From assembly GCA_016209585.1 (NCBI GenBank), contig JACQVU010000168.1, positions 1 to 24,677 on the forward strand: a stretch of DNA of 24,677 bases, written 5' to 3'. Origin of the DNA: Planctomycetota bacterium. Its GTDB lineage: Bacteria > Planctomycetota > UBA8742 > JACQVU01. The position numbers and the translations under genes are program-made. Shown here piece by piece: positions 8,903 to 20,063 of this stretch (position 1 is the stretch's first letter; each line of letters begins with the position of its first letter). The notes beneath the pieces are model-generated. The model was not told the DNA's origin. It ran no database searches and saw only the letters and a program-made list of their open reading frames with translations.

Positions 8903-9020
8903 GCTGTTCCGCGCCCCCATCGCGCGCCCCACCACGGAGCGCCGTTGTGAAAGAGCGTTTCTGCGGGCCGTTCGCGCCACGCCCGGCGGCGAACGTTCCA
9001 AGCCGGCGCCGGACGCCCTC

Positions 9021-9047
9021 GACATATTACCCCGAATGTCTTTTCAA
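9021..9047 (-). promoter_or_regulatory. Candidate promoter for the lipoprotein gene
   Basis: On the minus strand TTGAAA (9042-9047) is followed after 15 bp by TATGTC (9021-9026), within the only AT-rich patch of this intergenic region. TAATAT at 9024-9029 overlaps the -10 position. The spacing is short, so this is a weak call. Confidence 0.25.
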
Positions 9048-9138
9048 GCGTCCTTTTTGCGCGGCGCACGGCTGTCTGTGCGATGTTGCGACGAAACCCC
9101 CGCCCGCGGAAGGCGCCCGCGCGATGCCCCCTCCCCTG

Positions 9139-10584
<1,446 letters not shown>

Positions 10585-10644
10585 AGGGCCGAGGCCGAAA
10601 ACGCCGAAATTCACGTCTTTCGCCAGTCTGGTGGTCCTCTGGCA

Positions 10645-10679
10645 TTGACTTGGCGCACGGGTTCGGTATCGGGTACGAT
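10645..10679 (+). promoter_or_regulatory. Candidate promoter for the ATPase/DUF3226 pair
   Basis: The 154-bp gap before the ATPase gene holds TTGACT (10645-10650) with TATCGG (10667-10672) 16 bp downstream. Overlapping it is TTGGCG (10650-10655) with TACGAT (10674-10679) 18 bp downstream. Either would start transcription about 60 bases before the ATG. This supports the pair as an independent unit, but the individual matches are only moderate. Confidence 0.35.
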
Positions 10680-10738
10680 GCGCTCGGTGTGTGGCGGCGT
10701 GCGTACCGGTTGGCCGGTGTCACGGCTTTTAATGGCAG

Positions 10739-11836
10739 ATGCTCAACACCCTTACTATCCAGAACTACCGCGGTTTTCAGGCCTTCGCTCTGGAAGGGGC
10801 AACGCACGTGAACCTTCTCGTAGGCCGCAACAACAGCGGGAAGACGGCGCTGCTGGAGGCCGTGCACTTTCTTGCCTCGGGCGGCGACCCGGCGGTGTTG
10901 CAGGCGTCCACGAAGCGGCGGGCGGAAGTCGCCGTCAGTACCGTGGAGGGGCGCGGGCTTCCCGACATGTCCCACCTGTTCTTCGGGCACGAATGCGTTC
11001 CGGGAGTCTCTTTCACGCTGTCCGGCGCGAACGGCACACCGTCGCTGAAAGTCATTGTCGGCGAGTACACGGGACCCGCCGGGGTCGTTTCCTCTATTGA
11101 GGACGCGCGGAACGGTGGCTTGATGATGAGTATCGAAGGCGGGGTGGCGACGCCGTATGATCCCCGCGCGTTTCTCCTCTCGAAAGAAGGCGCGCTCCTT
11201 GGCGTCGCCAAGATCGGGATGCGCCCGCACCGGTTTGATCCCGAGGACGCGCCAGCGCCCGTTGTGTTCGTTTCGCCCGAGAAGACCGAACCTCTCTCCG
11301 TCGCCCACATGTGGAGCCAAGCCCTCGCGGAGAAAAGGGAGGTCGAAGTTCGAGACGCCGTTCGGATTCTCGATCCGAGCGTGGAAGACATCGTGTTCCA
11401 AACGATCGACTCAACGTCTTTCCAAGTCTCATTGGAGAGATCGGGGATTCTCGTCGGCTTCGTGGGGAGCCGTCGGCGCGTGCCGCTCGGAAGCATGGGT
11501 GACGGCATGCGCCGACTGCTGGTGTTGGCGGTGTCGCTCGTGCGCGCCAGCGGTGGTTTGCTTCTGATCGACGAAATCGACACAGGATTGCACTATTCGA
11601 TCATGCCGAAAATGTGGGAAATGGTGGTTCAAACGGCGATGAAGTCGAATACTCAGGTGTTCGCCACCACTCACAGCGCCGATTGCATTCGCGGGTTGGC
11701 CGCGTTGTGCTGGAATGTGCCGGACCTTCAGGAGTGCGTCTGTGTGCATAAGATCGAGCCCCGCGTCGGCAAGAGCATTCGGTTCACCGGCGGCGAGATT
11801 CTCCTCGCCGTTGAACAGGATATCGAGATGCGGTGA
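10739..11836 (+). CDS. OLD/AAA15-type ABC ATPase, putative defence protein
   Basis: The product has 365 residues. It is an SMC/ABC-like ATPase of the AAA15/AAA21 group, related to OLD and RecF. Seen: the conserved N-terminus TIQNYRGF, Walker A GRNNSGKT (residues 29-36, Lys35), a signature-like SMGDGMRR (252-259), Walker B LLLIDEID (274-281) with catalytic Glu, the D-loop TGLH just after it, and the switch motif ATTHS with H312. The middle (about 60-200) is a variable insertion. There is no C-terminal TOPRIM domain as in OLD itself; instead a separate TOPRIM-like gene follows with a TGATG overlap. Such ATPase plus TOPRIM pairs include anti-phage systems such as PARIS (AriA/AriB). Base composition is lower in GC than the flanks (35 of 60 at 11641-11700), consistent with transfer. 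The defence role is inferred. Confidence 0.85.
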   Translation: MLNTLTIQNYRGFQAFALEGATHVNLLVGRNNSGKTALLEAVHFLASGGDPAVLQASTKRRAEVAVSTVEGRGLPDMSHLFFGHECVPGVSFTLSGANGTPSLKVIVGEYTGPAGVVSSIEDARNGGLMMSIEGGVATPYDPRAFLLSKEGALLGVAKIGMRPHRFDPEDAPAPVVFVSPEKTEPLSVAHMWSQALAEKREVEVRDAVRILDPSVEDIVFQTIDSTSFQVSLERSGILVGFVGSRRRVPLGSMGDGMRRLLVLAVSLVRASGGLLLIDEIDTGLHYSIMPKMWEMVVQTAMKSNTQVFATTHSADCIRGLAALCWNVPDLQECVCVHKIEPRVGKSIRFTGGEILLAVEQDIEMR

Positions 11837-12480
11837 TGCCGGTATCCACCTCAGTCTCAGAACTGCACGTAGAGGGGAAGGATGACCTTCACCTCTTCAT
11901 TCACCTTCTCGGTCGCCACGGTATCACGCTTCATGAGACTCATGGGCCGGTTGTCTTGAAAGACGCGAAAGGTAACCGTCGGCTTCTGGACATGTTGCCT
12001 CGCGTCTTGACGGTTTCGTTCGACCGCGTGGTGGGGTTCGTTCTGGACGCTGAGGACTCTCTGAGCGGGCGTTGGGAAACGATTCGCAGCCACCTGAGTA
12101 AGATAGGGGTTGACGCCCCCATCGAGCCGACACGCGAGGGTTTCATCGGGGAAGCGCCCTCTCGACGACTGCGGGTCGGCGTGTGGATCGCGCCGGATAA
12201 CGTCGCAGCCGGCGGCGCGCTTGAGGATTTTCTGCGCGGCCTCGTGCCCGGCGACGACCGGTTGATTTCTCTTGCGCACCAGGCGACCAGCGACGCCATT
12301 CGCGCGGGCGCGGCGTTCGTATCCACAGACGAGTTGAAAGCCGTGCTTCATTGTTGGCTGGCGTGGCAGAAAGAACCAGGCGTGCCGTTCGGCACAGCCA
12401 TGAAGGCTCTCTACTTCAAGCACGACAGCGACGCGGCGGCGCGTTTCGTCCAATGGTTCCGGGACCTTTACAAGATATGA
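11836..12480 (+). CDS. DUF3226 TOPRIM-like protein, partner of the ATPase
   Basis: The product has 214 residues from ATG 11836, whose A is also the last base of the ATPase stop codon (TGATG). A GTG directly before it (11833) is an alternative start. DUF3226-type features: LHVEGKDD near the N-terminus (E13 with D16/D17, the TOPRIM glutamate region), GFVLDAEDS with D71/E73/D74 (the acidic TOPRIM pair), then RVGVWIAPDN (113-122) and GALEDFL (127-133), which are hallmarks of that family. The fold predicts metal-dependent nuclease or phosphotransfer chemistry. Physical coupling to the ATPase suggests one complex, with the ATPase sensing and this protein as effector, as in OLD and PARIS. I know of no established function for DUF3226; the effector role is an inference from fold and context. 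Confidence 0.8.
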   Translation: MPVSTSVSELHVEGKDDLHLFIHLLGRHGITLHETHGPVVLKDAKGNRRLLDMLPRVLTVSFDRVVGFVLDAEDSLSGRWETIRSHLSKIGVDAPIEPTREGFIGEAPSRRLRVGVWIAPDNVAAGGALEDFLRGLVPGDDRLISLAHQATSDAIRAGAAFVSTDELKAVLHCWLAWQKEPGVPFGTAMKALYFKHDSDAAARFVQWFRDLYKI

Positions 12481-12592
12481 CATTCAGAATGGCCGCGATG
12501 GCTCCGCGATCGCTCGTTGAGACCACCGAGCCTCGATCTCCGGTCGAGTTTCTTGTTGTCGTTTCCCCCCGCGTCTCCAAGAATCCTTCCCC

Positions 12593-15532
12593 ATGACCGC
12601 CGAGATGGAGAAGACCTATCAGCCCGCGGCTGTCGAGAAGGCGCGGTACCGGTTCTGGATGGAGGGGGGCTGGTTCGCCGCCCAACCGACGGCGCGGGGG
12701 GCGAGGCGGCCCTACGTGATCGTCATTCCGCCGCCGAACGTGACCGGGGCGCTGCACATGGGGCACGCGCTCGACAACTCCATCCAGGACTTTCTCATCC
12801 GCTACCGGCGCATGCGCGGCGACGACGCCCTCTGGGTGCCGGGGACCGACCACGCCGGCATCGCCACCCAGCCCGCGGTGGAGAAGCAGTTGCTGGCCGA
12901 GACCGGCAAGCGCCGCGACGAAATCGGCCGCGAGGCGCTGGTCGCCGCCATCTGGAAGTGGAAGGAGACCTACGGCGAGCGCATTCTCGGCCAGCTTGCG
13001 AACCTGGGTTGCTCCTGCGACTGGTCGCGCGCCCGCTTCACGCTAGACGAACGGTGCTCCCGCGCCGTGCGCCGCACCTTCTTCGACTTCTTCAAGAAGG
13101 GCCTCATCTACCGGGGCAAACGGCTGGTGAATTGGGACCCCGCGACCCGCTCGGCGCTGGCCGACGACGAGGTGGAGCACGAGACCGTGAAGGGGGCCTT
13201 CTACCACGTGCGTTACCCGGTCAAGAACTCGCCGGAGCACGTGGTCGTGGCCACCACCCGGCCGGAGACGATGCTCGGCGACACCGCCGTGGCCGTGAAC
13301 CCGCGCGACGAACGCTACCGGTCGCTCCACGGCCAGACGGTGGTCCTCCCGCTGCTGGGCCGGGAAATCCCCATTATCGTCGATGACTACGCCGACCCGG
13401 CGAAAGGCTCCGGCTGCGTGAAGATCACGCCGGCGCACGACCCCAACGACTACCAGGTGGGCCTGCGGCACGGCCTGCCCATGATCAACGTGCTGAACCC
13501 CGACGGCGCCATCAACGCCGCCGGCGGTCCGTACGCCGGCCTGGATCGTTTCGAGGCCCGCCGCCGCGTGGTGGAAGACCTGAAGGCGCGCGGGCTGCTG
13601 GTGAAGGTGGAGGAGATCGAACACGACGTGGGCCACTCCTACCGGTCGCACGTGCCAGTCGAGCCGTGGCTGTCCGACCAGTGGTTCGTGAAGGTTGGCC
13701 CGCTGGCCGCGCCGGCGCTGGAGGCCCTTTTCGGCGGCCGGTTGCGTTTCATCCCGGAGCGGTACGGCAAGACCTACTCCCACTGGCTGGCGAACCTGCG
13801 CGACTGGTGCATCTCGCGGCAACTCTGGTGGGGGCATCGCATCCCGGTCTGGTTCCATCGCGGCCGCGACGACGGCGCGCTGCGGCGGGCGTTCCACGGC
13901 CGCGACGACGTGGTCTGGCGCGCCGACGAAGAGAACCCCGGCCAGTGGCTGCTCTGCGCGCTGGCCGACATCGAGCCGCAACTGGAACAGGACCTGGGGC
14001 TGGCGCGCGACCCCGACGTGCTCGACACCTGGTTCTCCTCCGCCCTCTGGCCCCACTCGGTCTTCGGGTGGCCGGAGGCCACCCCCGACCTCGCCCGCTA
14101 CTACCCCACCAGCACGCTGGTGACGGGGCGCGACATCATCACGCTCTGGGTGTCGCGCATGGTGATGACCGGCATCCACAACTGTGGCGCGCCGCCCTTC
14201 TCCGACGTGTTCATCCACGCCATCCTTCACGACGGCGCCGGCCACCGGATGTCGAAGAGCAAGGGGAACGGCATCGACCCCCAGGAGATCATCGACAGTT
14301 ACGGCGCTGACGCCCTGCGCTACGTCGTGGCCGAGATGACCACCGGCTCGCAGGACGTGCGGCTGCCGGTCTTCGCCGACTGCCCGAACTGCGAAGACTC
14401 CAAGGACCTCACCGAATACTCCGAGCGCCAAGCGGACCTGTTGAAGACCGTGATCACCTGCGCCCGGTGCCGCACGAAATACAAGGTCTCGGAGAGCGCC
14501 GCCGGCGACCTGCCCGTGGCCCGGCGGATCACCTCCAAACGCTTCGAGGTGGGGCGCAACTTCTGCAACAAACTCTGGAACTCCGCGCGCTTCATCCTCG
14601 CTTCGCTCGACGAAACCGACCGCTGGACCCCCGCGCCCGGCGAGCGTTCCCCGTTCGTGGAGGATCGCTGGATTTCCTCGCGCCTCCACGCCACCGTCGC
14701 GCAGGTGACGGCGGCGTTCGAGGCCTACACCTTCGCCGACGCCGCCACGGCCCTCTACCACTTCCACTGGGACGACCTCTGCGACTGGTTCCTCGAAATC
14801 GCCAAACCCCGCGTCCGCGCCGGAGAGATCGCCTCCCGCCGCTGGGCGCGATGGACGCTGGCGCGGGTGCTGGACGCCGAGTTGCGCCTGCTCCACCCCA
14901 TCGTTCCCTTCATCACCGAGGAAATCTGGCAGCGCCTCCGCGCCATCGCCCCGGGCGCCGCCGCCTGGCCCGAGGCGCTGGTGGTCGCCGAGTGGCCCGA
15001 CCCCGACGCCACGCCGCGCGACGAGGAGGCACAGGAGCGCATCGCCCTCCTCCAGGAAGTCGTCCGCGCCGTGCGCAACATCCGCAACAAACACAAGGCG
15101 CCTCCCGGAGCGACGGTGGCTGCGCCGGTGGTCAACGTGCGCGAAGCGCGCCACGCTGCGTGGCTTCAAGACGGGGCGGCGATGATCGCCGACCTGGCGC
15201 GCACCGCCGGGGTGACGGTGGGGCGCGACCTGCAAAAGCCCTCCATGGCCGCCACGGAAGCCACGCCCAACGCCACGGTCTTCCTCTCGCTGAAGGGGTT
15301 GATCGACGTGGCCGCCGAACGTGCCCGCATCGAGAAGCAGATGGAGAAGAAGGAAGCCTACCGCCGCGGGATCGCCTCGAAACTGGCGAACGCGGAGTTC
15401 AAAAGCCGCGCCCCCGCCGCTCTGGTGGCGGCGGAAGAGGAGCGCCTCTTCGCGGCCGAGGCCGAGATCGCCACCTTGCGCGCGGCGCTGGCCGACCTCG
15501 CCGCGCTGGGCGATGGGGATCGCGAGGGCTGA
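12593..15532 (+). CDS. valS: Valyl-tRNA synthetase
   Basis: The product has 979 residues. This class I enzyme charges tRNA-Val. Motifs: PPPNVTGALHMGH (residues 46-58, the HIGH signature), the editing (CP1) domain around 190-340 with TTRPETMLGDTA, RQLWWGHRIPVW near 408-419, and RMSKSKGN (552-559, the KMSKS loop). The C-terminus (about 905-970) is the charged coiled-coil tRNA-binding arm. It is unusual in that a zinc-ribbon insertion, C597-x2-C600-x22-C623-x2-C626, follows the KMSKS region, just before the anticodon-binding domain. I recall comparable insertions in planctomycetal ValRS. ATG 12593 lacks a clear ribosome site; ATG 12605 is an in-frame alternative. It lies 112 bp after the DUF3226 gene and is probably transcribed separately. 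Confidence 0.95.
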   Translation: MTAEMEKTYQPAAVEKARYRFWMEGGWFAAQPTARGARRPYVIVIPPPNVTGALHMGHALDNSIQDFLIRYRRMRGDDALWVPGTDHAGIATQPAVEKQLLAETGKRRDEIGREALVAAIWKWKETYGERILGQLANLGCSCDWSRARFTLDERCSRAVRRTFFDFFKKGLIYRGKRLVNWDPATRSALADDEVEHETVKGAFYHVRYPVKNSPEHVVVATTRPETMLGDTAVAVNPRDERYRSLHGQTVVLPLLGREIPIIVDDYADPAKGSGCVKITPAHDPNDYQVGLRHGLPMINVLNPDGAINAAGGPYAGLDRFEARRRVVEDLKARGLLVKVEEIEHDVGHSYRSHVPVEPWLSDQWFVKVGPLAAPALEALFGGRLRFIPERYGKTYSHWLANLRDWCISRQLWWGHRIPVWFHRGRDDGALRRAFHGRDDVVWRADEENPGQWLLCALADIEPQLEQDLGLARDPDVLDTWFSSALWPHSVFGWPEATPDLARYYPTSTLVTGRDIITLWVSRMVMTGIHNCGAPPFSDVFIHAILHDGAGHRMSKSKGNGIDPQEIIDSYGADALRYVVAEMTTGSQDVRLPVFADCPNCEDSKDLTEYSERQADLLKTVITCARCRTKYKVSESAAGDLPVARRITSKRFEVGRNFCNKLWNSARFILASLDETDRWTPAPGERSPFVEDRWISSRLHATVAQVTAAFEAYTFADAATALYHFHWDDLCDWFLEIAKPRVRAGEIASRRWARWTLARVLDAELRLLHPIVPFITEEIWQRLRAIAPGAAAWPEALVVAEWPDPDATPRDEEAQERIALLQEVVRAVRNIRNKHKAPPGATVAAPVVNVREARHAAWLQDGAAMIADLARTAGVTVGRDLQKPSMAATEATPNATVFLSLKGLIDVAAERARIEKQMEKKEAYRRGIASKLANAEFKSRAPAALVAAEEERLFAAEAEIATLRAALADLAALGDGDREG

Positions 15533-15588
15533 GCCCCGCGCCGGGCCGGGCTGCATATGCGTCTACCCGGTATAACAAGTCACTAGAA

Positions 15589-15617
15589 TTGGTATCTTGA
15601 TGTAGTATCGTTATAAT
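15589..15617 (+). promoter_or_regulatory. Near-consensus sigma70-type promoter in front of the Fic fragment
   Basis: TTGGTA (15589-15594) is followed after exactly 17 bp by a perfect TATAAT (15612-15617). The surrounding line 15601-15660 has only 20 G+C of 60, against about 43 of 60 in a line counted inside the HEAT-repeat gene. Transcription would start near 15624, about 35 bases before the ATG of the fragment. It is the strongest promoter match in the window. Confidence 0.6.
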
Positions 15618-15649
15618 ATGGATCGTGTTTGAAACTCATGTGATAGGCT

Positions 15650-15654
15650 AAGGA
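15650..15654 (+). promoter_or_regulatory. Shine-Dalgarno site of the Fic fragment
   Basis: AAGGA lies four bases before the ATG at 15659 and supports that start. Clear purine-rich sites like this are rare among the genes of this window. Confidence 0.55.
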
Positions 15655-15658
15655 ACAT

Positions 15659-15919
15659 ATGGCTGACTCGGTACAATCACCGCTTGGCGCGATCTCGGCA
15701 AGTGTTGGGCGATCTGGGCGATATTTTCCCCAGCCGACCGGCTATCGCGCGTTCATTCCCGCGCCCTTGCCGCCTGATCCACCGTTGACGGTGGCCGGCA
15801 GGCTGCAGAGCCTTTTGTCCCGCGCCGACTTGGCATTGGGGCGCCTTGATGGCTCGGTGCTGACACTGCCTCACTCCGACTTCACCGACCAGCCCTCCGA
15901 ATCTGAGGGAAGCGCGTAG
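15659..15919 (+). pseudogene. Truncated Fic-family protein (N-terminal domain only)
   Basis: An 86-codon frame whose residues about 20-71 resemble the Fic N-terminal domain of class II Fic/DOC AMP-transferases. These have the pattern aromatic-x-Pro then Pro-x-Pro-Leu-Pro-Pro, followed by a helix ending ALGRLDG; here ALGRLDG lies at about 59-65. In full proteins (about 350-380 residues) this is followed by an inhibitory helix and the catalytic HPFxxGNG(R/K) loop. Here resemblance stops after about residue 72 and a stop codon follows 14 codons later. There is no Fic motif in the 24 bp before guaA, so the catalytic part is missing. The tail PSESEGS is faintly like the SSxIEGT inhibitory segment, suggesting an internal deletion. 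The good promoter and ribosome site leave open that a short peptide is still made. Confidence 0.6.
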
Positions 15920-15943
15920 CAGCCGACAACCGAGCACCGACAA

Positions 15944-17500
<1,557 letters not shown>

Positions 17501-17526
17501 GCTCGCACACGTTCACTTGTCGATGG

Positions 17527-17994
17527 TCAGTTGACGGCCACCCGGACCATTTTCACCGGCGTGATCGGCCGGTCGCCGGGCTTGGCGGTTTTCACGTCGC
17601 CAATCTTGTCAACCACGTCGAGGCCCGCCGTCACCTTGGCGAAGACGCTGTGTTTGCGGTCGAGCCAGGAGGTGGCGGCCAGCGTGATGAAGAACTGCGA
17701 GCCGTTGCTGTTCGGGCCGGCGTTGGCCATGGAAACGATGCCCTTGCCCGAGTGCGAGAGGCTTTCGTGGAACTCGTCCTCGAACTGGTAGCCCGGCCCG
17801 CCGGTGCCGTCCCCCTTGGGGCAGCCGGTCTGGATCATGAATCCCTTGATGACGCGGTGGAAGAGGAGGCCGTTGTAGAAGCCCTTCGCGGCGAGAGAGA
17901 CGAAGTTTTCGACGGTGCGGGGCGCCTTGTCGCGGAACAGTTCCAGCGTGATCGCGCCGAGCGTCGTTTCGATGATGGCGGTGGGGTTGGGCAT
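17527..17994 (-). CDS. Peptidyl-prolyl cis-trans isomerase, cyclophilin type
   Basis: The product has 155 residues with no signal peptide, so it is a cytosolic cyclophilin that catalyses proline isomerisation during folding. Diagnostic residues: [13 protein letters not shown] (45-57, with catalytic Arg47, plus Phe52, Met53 and Gln55), [17 protein letters not shown] (88-104) and [12 protein letters not shown] (110-121, with the Trp linked to cyclosporin sensitivity). I chose ATG 17994 because homology starts there ([15 protein letters not shown]); the in-frame extension to 18132 overlaps the promoter region and the preceding stop and has no family resemblance. It is the first gene of a two-gene unit with guaA. 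Confidence 0.92.
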   Translation of the reverse strand: MPNPTAIIETTLGAITLELFRDKAPRTVENFVSLAAKGFYNGLLFHRVIKGFMIQTGCPKGDGTGGPGYQFEDEFHESLSHSGKGIVSMANAGPNSNGSQFFITLAATSWLDRKHSVFAKVTAGLDVVDKIGDVKTAKPGDRPITPVKMVRVAVN

Positions 17995-18059
17995 GGCGGG
18001 CCTGGTGTTGGCGCCCGGCACGCCGCAGCGTGGCCGGGTGGCTGGAGAAAGAAACCCGT

Positions 18060-18088
18060 ATTTTACGTTGGCGCGCTCCCCGGCTGAA
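18060..18088 (-). promoter_or_regulatory. Candidate promoter for the cyclophilin-guaA unit
   Basis: On the minus strand TAAAAT (18060-18065) matches five of six -10 positions. A poor -35 (TTCAGC, 18083-18088) lies 17 bp upstream. The site falls in the 134-bp gap between the chemosensory operon and the cyclophilin gene, about 60 bases before its ATG. Confidence 0.4.
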
Positions 18089-18128
18089 GACGGAAAGCGG
18101 GAAAGTCGGGCCACACACGCATTCCGCA

Positions 18129-20063
18129 TCATGAAGCAGGGGTGTCAAGCACCTCGCGCACCTTGCGGGCCAGGGCGTCGGGGGTGAAAGGCTTGCCGAT
18201 GAAGTGTGCGCCGGGGTCCAGAACCCCGTCGTGCACGATCACGTCGGCGGTGTAGCCGGACATGAAGAGGAAGCGCAGGTCGGGCCGCAGCGCCCTCATG
18301 CGCTCCAGCAGCGCCGGACCGCCCAAGCGCGGCATCACGACGTCGGTCAGCACGAGATCGACCTTGGCCTCGGTGTTCCCCAGCGCCGCGCAGGCCTCCG
18401 TGCCGTCGTGCGCCACCAGCATCCGGTAGCCGACGGTTTCCAGAATCTCCTGCGCCAGGGCCCGGACCATCTCGTCGTCTTCGACCAGCAGGATGGTCTC
18501 GTCGCCGCCCACGGCGGAGAAGGGCGGGCGATCCCAGTTCTCCGAGGACGCCGGCGCGGCGTCCACGCGGGGAAGATAAACCTTGAACGTGGTGCCCCGG
18601 CCAACCTCGCTGTAGGCCCAGATGTTGCCGCCGCTCTGTTTGACGATGCCGTAGACCGTGGCCAACCCCAGCCCCGTGCCGCGGCCCTGCTCCTTGGTGG
18701 TGAAGAACGGCTCGAAAAGGCGGGCCTTCACCGCCTCGGTCATGCCGCAGCCGGTGTCGCTGATGGCCAGCGCCACGTGGCGCCCCTGGGAAGCGCCGAC
18801 GTGCGTGCGGGTGTAGGTGAGGTCCAGGTCGGCGTTGGAGGTCTCGATCGTCAGGCGCCCGCCGCGGGGCATGGCGTCGCGGGCGTTGAGCACCAGGTTG
18901 ATGATCACCTGCGACAACTGGTTGGGATCGGCCTTCACACGCCCGGTGTCGGCCGCCAGCACGGTGATCACCTCGATGTGCTCGCCGATGACCCGGCGCA
19001 ACATGCCGCAGGTCTCCGCGACCACGCCGTTCATTTCCAGCACCCGCGTCTCCAGCACCTGCTTGCGGCCGAAGGCCAGCAGCTGCCGGGTGAGCGCCGC
19101 GGCTCGATCTCCCGCCTCGCGGATTTCAGACACGGCGCGCACCGTGGCCACGTCCAGCCCGGCGCGGGCCAGGATGAGGTCGGCCCGGCCGTTCATGACC
19201 GTCAACAGGTTGTTGAAGTCGTGCGCCACGCCCCCGGCCAACTGCCCGATGGCCTCCATCTTCTGCGACTGCCGCAACTCCTCCTCCAGGCGGCGCCGCT
19301 CGGTGACGTCGCGGGCCACCACCTCCAACGCCACGATCTGGCCCGCCCCGTCACGCACCACGACCACGCGCTGCTCGGTCCACACCACGGTGTGGTCGCG
19401 GTTCATCCAGCGCAGGCGGATGAGGCCGGCTGTCTCTCCGGCGAGCACTTCCGCCAGGATGGCCTGGTCGTTTTCGTGGACCAACGCGGCCAGCAGGCCG
19501 GGGTCGGCGTAGAACTGGTCGCGCGTGTAGCCGCTCACGGCGCTCATGGCCGGGTTGACGTACTCAAACCCCGGCGGGTCGGCCAGGCGGTAACGAAAGA
19601 TCACGTCGGGCGCGTTCTCGGTGAGGCGGCGGTAGCGATCCTCGCTCTCGACCAGTCGGCGCTCGGAGGCTCGGCGGGCGGCGCGGGTGGCGTAGACCTC
19701 GCGCTCGCGTTCGATGACGGCGATGAGCCGCGCGGTCTGGCTCTTCAGCAGGAAGTCGTCAGCCCCGGCCTTGATGGCGGCGACGGCCGTCTCCTCGCCC
19801 ACCGTGCCCGAAATGATGATGAACGGCACTTCCGGGCCGCGGTCGCGGACGATGGCCAGGGCCTCGGGGGCGGAGAACCCCGGCATGGAGAAGTCGCTCA
19901 ACACCACGTCCCAGCGCTCGACCGGCAGCGCGGCCTCGAGTTCGGCGGCGCTTTCCACCCGACGGTGAACCAGGGGCTGGTACTCGCGCTGGAGTTCGCG
20001 CACCAGCAGCAAGGCGTCGTCGGGGTTGTCTTCAAGGATGAGCACGCGCAAGGGTTTCGCCAT
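18129..20063 (-). CDS. Hybrid histidine kinase: receiver-PAS-HisKA-HATPase-receiver
   Basis: The product has 644 residues with no membrane segment, so it is cytosolic. Domains: receiver 1 (4-125, phospho-acceptor D57 in [10 protein letters not shown]), PAS (about 140-255, with [14 protein letters not shown]), HisKA with H281 in HDFNN, HATPase (about 385-500; N-box [25 protein letters not shown]) and receiver 2 (523-640, D574 in LTDVVMP). The HDFNN-type kinase followed by a C-terminal receiver resembles CckA-like and other hybrid kinases that relay phosphate to a histidine phosphotransferase. I chose ATG 20063 because AGGAGG lies six bases upstream; the longer in-frame extension overlaps the neighbouring kinase and is not protein-like. 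It overlaps the upstream gene by 32 bp, so it is the last gene of the operon. Confidence 0.9.
   Translation of the reverse strand: MAKPLRVLILEDNPDDALLLVRELQREYQPLVHRRVESAAELEAALPVERWDVVLSDFSMPGFSAPEALAIVRDRGPEVPFIIISGTVGEETAVAAIKAGADDFLLKSQTARLIAVIEREREVYATRAARRASERRLVESEDRYRRLTENAPDVIFRYRLADPPGFEYVNPAMSAVSGYTRDQFYADPGLLAALVHENDQAILAEVLAGETAGLIRLRWMNRDHTVVWTEQRVVVVRDGAGQIVALEVVARDVTERRRLEEELRQSQKMEAIGQLAGGVAHDFNNLLTVMNGRADLILARAGLDVATVRAVSEIREAGDRAAALTRQLLAFGRKQVLETRVLEMNGVVAETCGMLRRVIGEHIEVITVLAADTGRVKADPNQLSQVIINLVLNARDAMPRGGRLTIETSNADLDLTYTRTHVGASQGRHVALAISDTGCGMTEAVKARLFEPFFTTKEQGRGTGLGLATVYGIVKQSGGNIWAYSEVGRGTTFKVYLPRVDAAPASSENWDRPPFSAVGGDETILLVEDDEMVRALAQEILETVGYRMLVAHDGTEACAALGNTEAKVDLVLTDVVMPRLGGPALLERMRALRPDLRFLFMSGYTADVIVHDGVLDPGAHFIGKPFTPDALARKVREVLDTPAS

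Noticed and set aside
9021..9040. GACAT...ATGTC inverted repeat followed by TTTT
   Set aside because: Five-base arms with a ten-base loop, between divergent genes where no terminator is expected; more likely part of a promoter.
12532..12560. Possible terminator after the DUF3226 gene: CTCGA/TCGAG arms with a T-rich tail
   Set aside because: Only a five-base-pair stem with a seven-base loop and interrupted T tract; too weak to call.
13043..15556. 837-codon minus-strand frame opposite valS
   Set aside because: Antisense shadow rich in Gly, Val, Arg and His; valS on the plus strand has all family motifs.
15779..15794. CCACCGT-TG-ACGGTGG palindrome in the Fic fragment
   Set aside because: Two-base spacer, single occurrence, and explained by codons for Pro-Pro-Leu-Thr-Val-Ala; no evidence for an operator.
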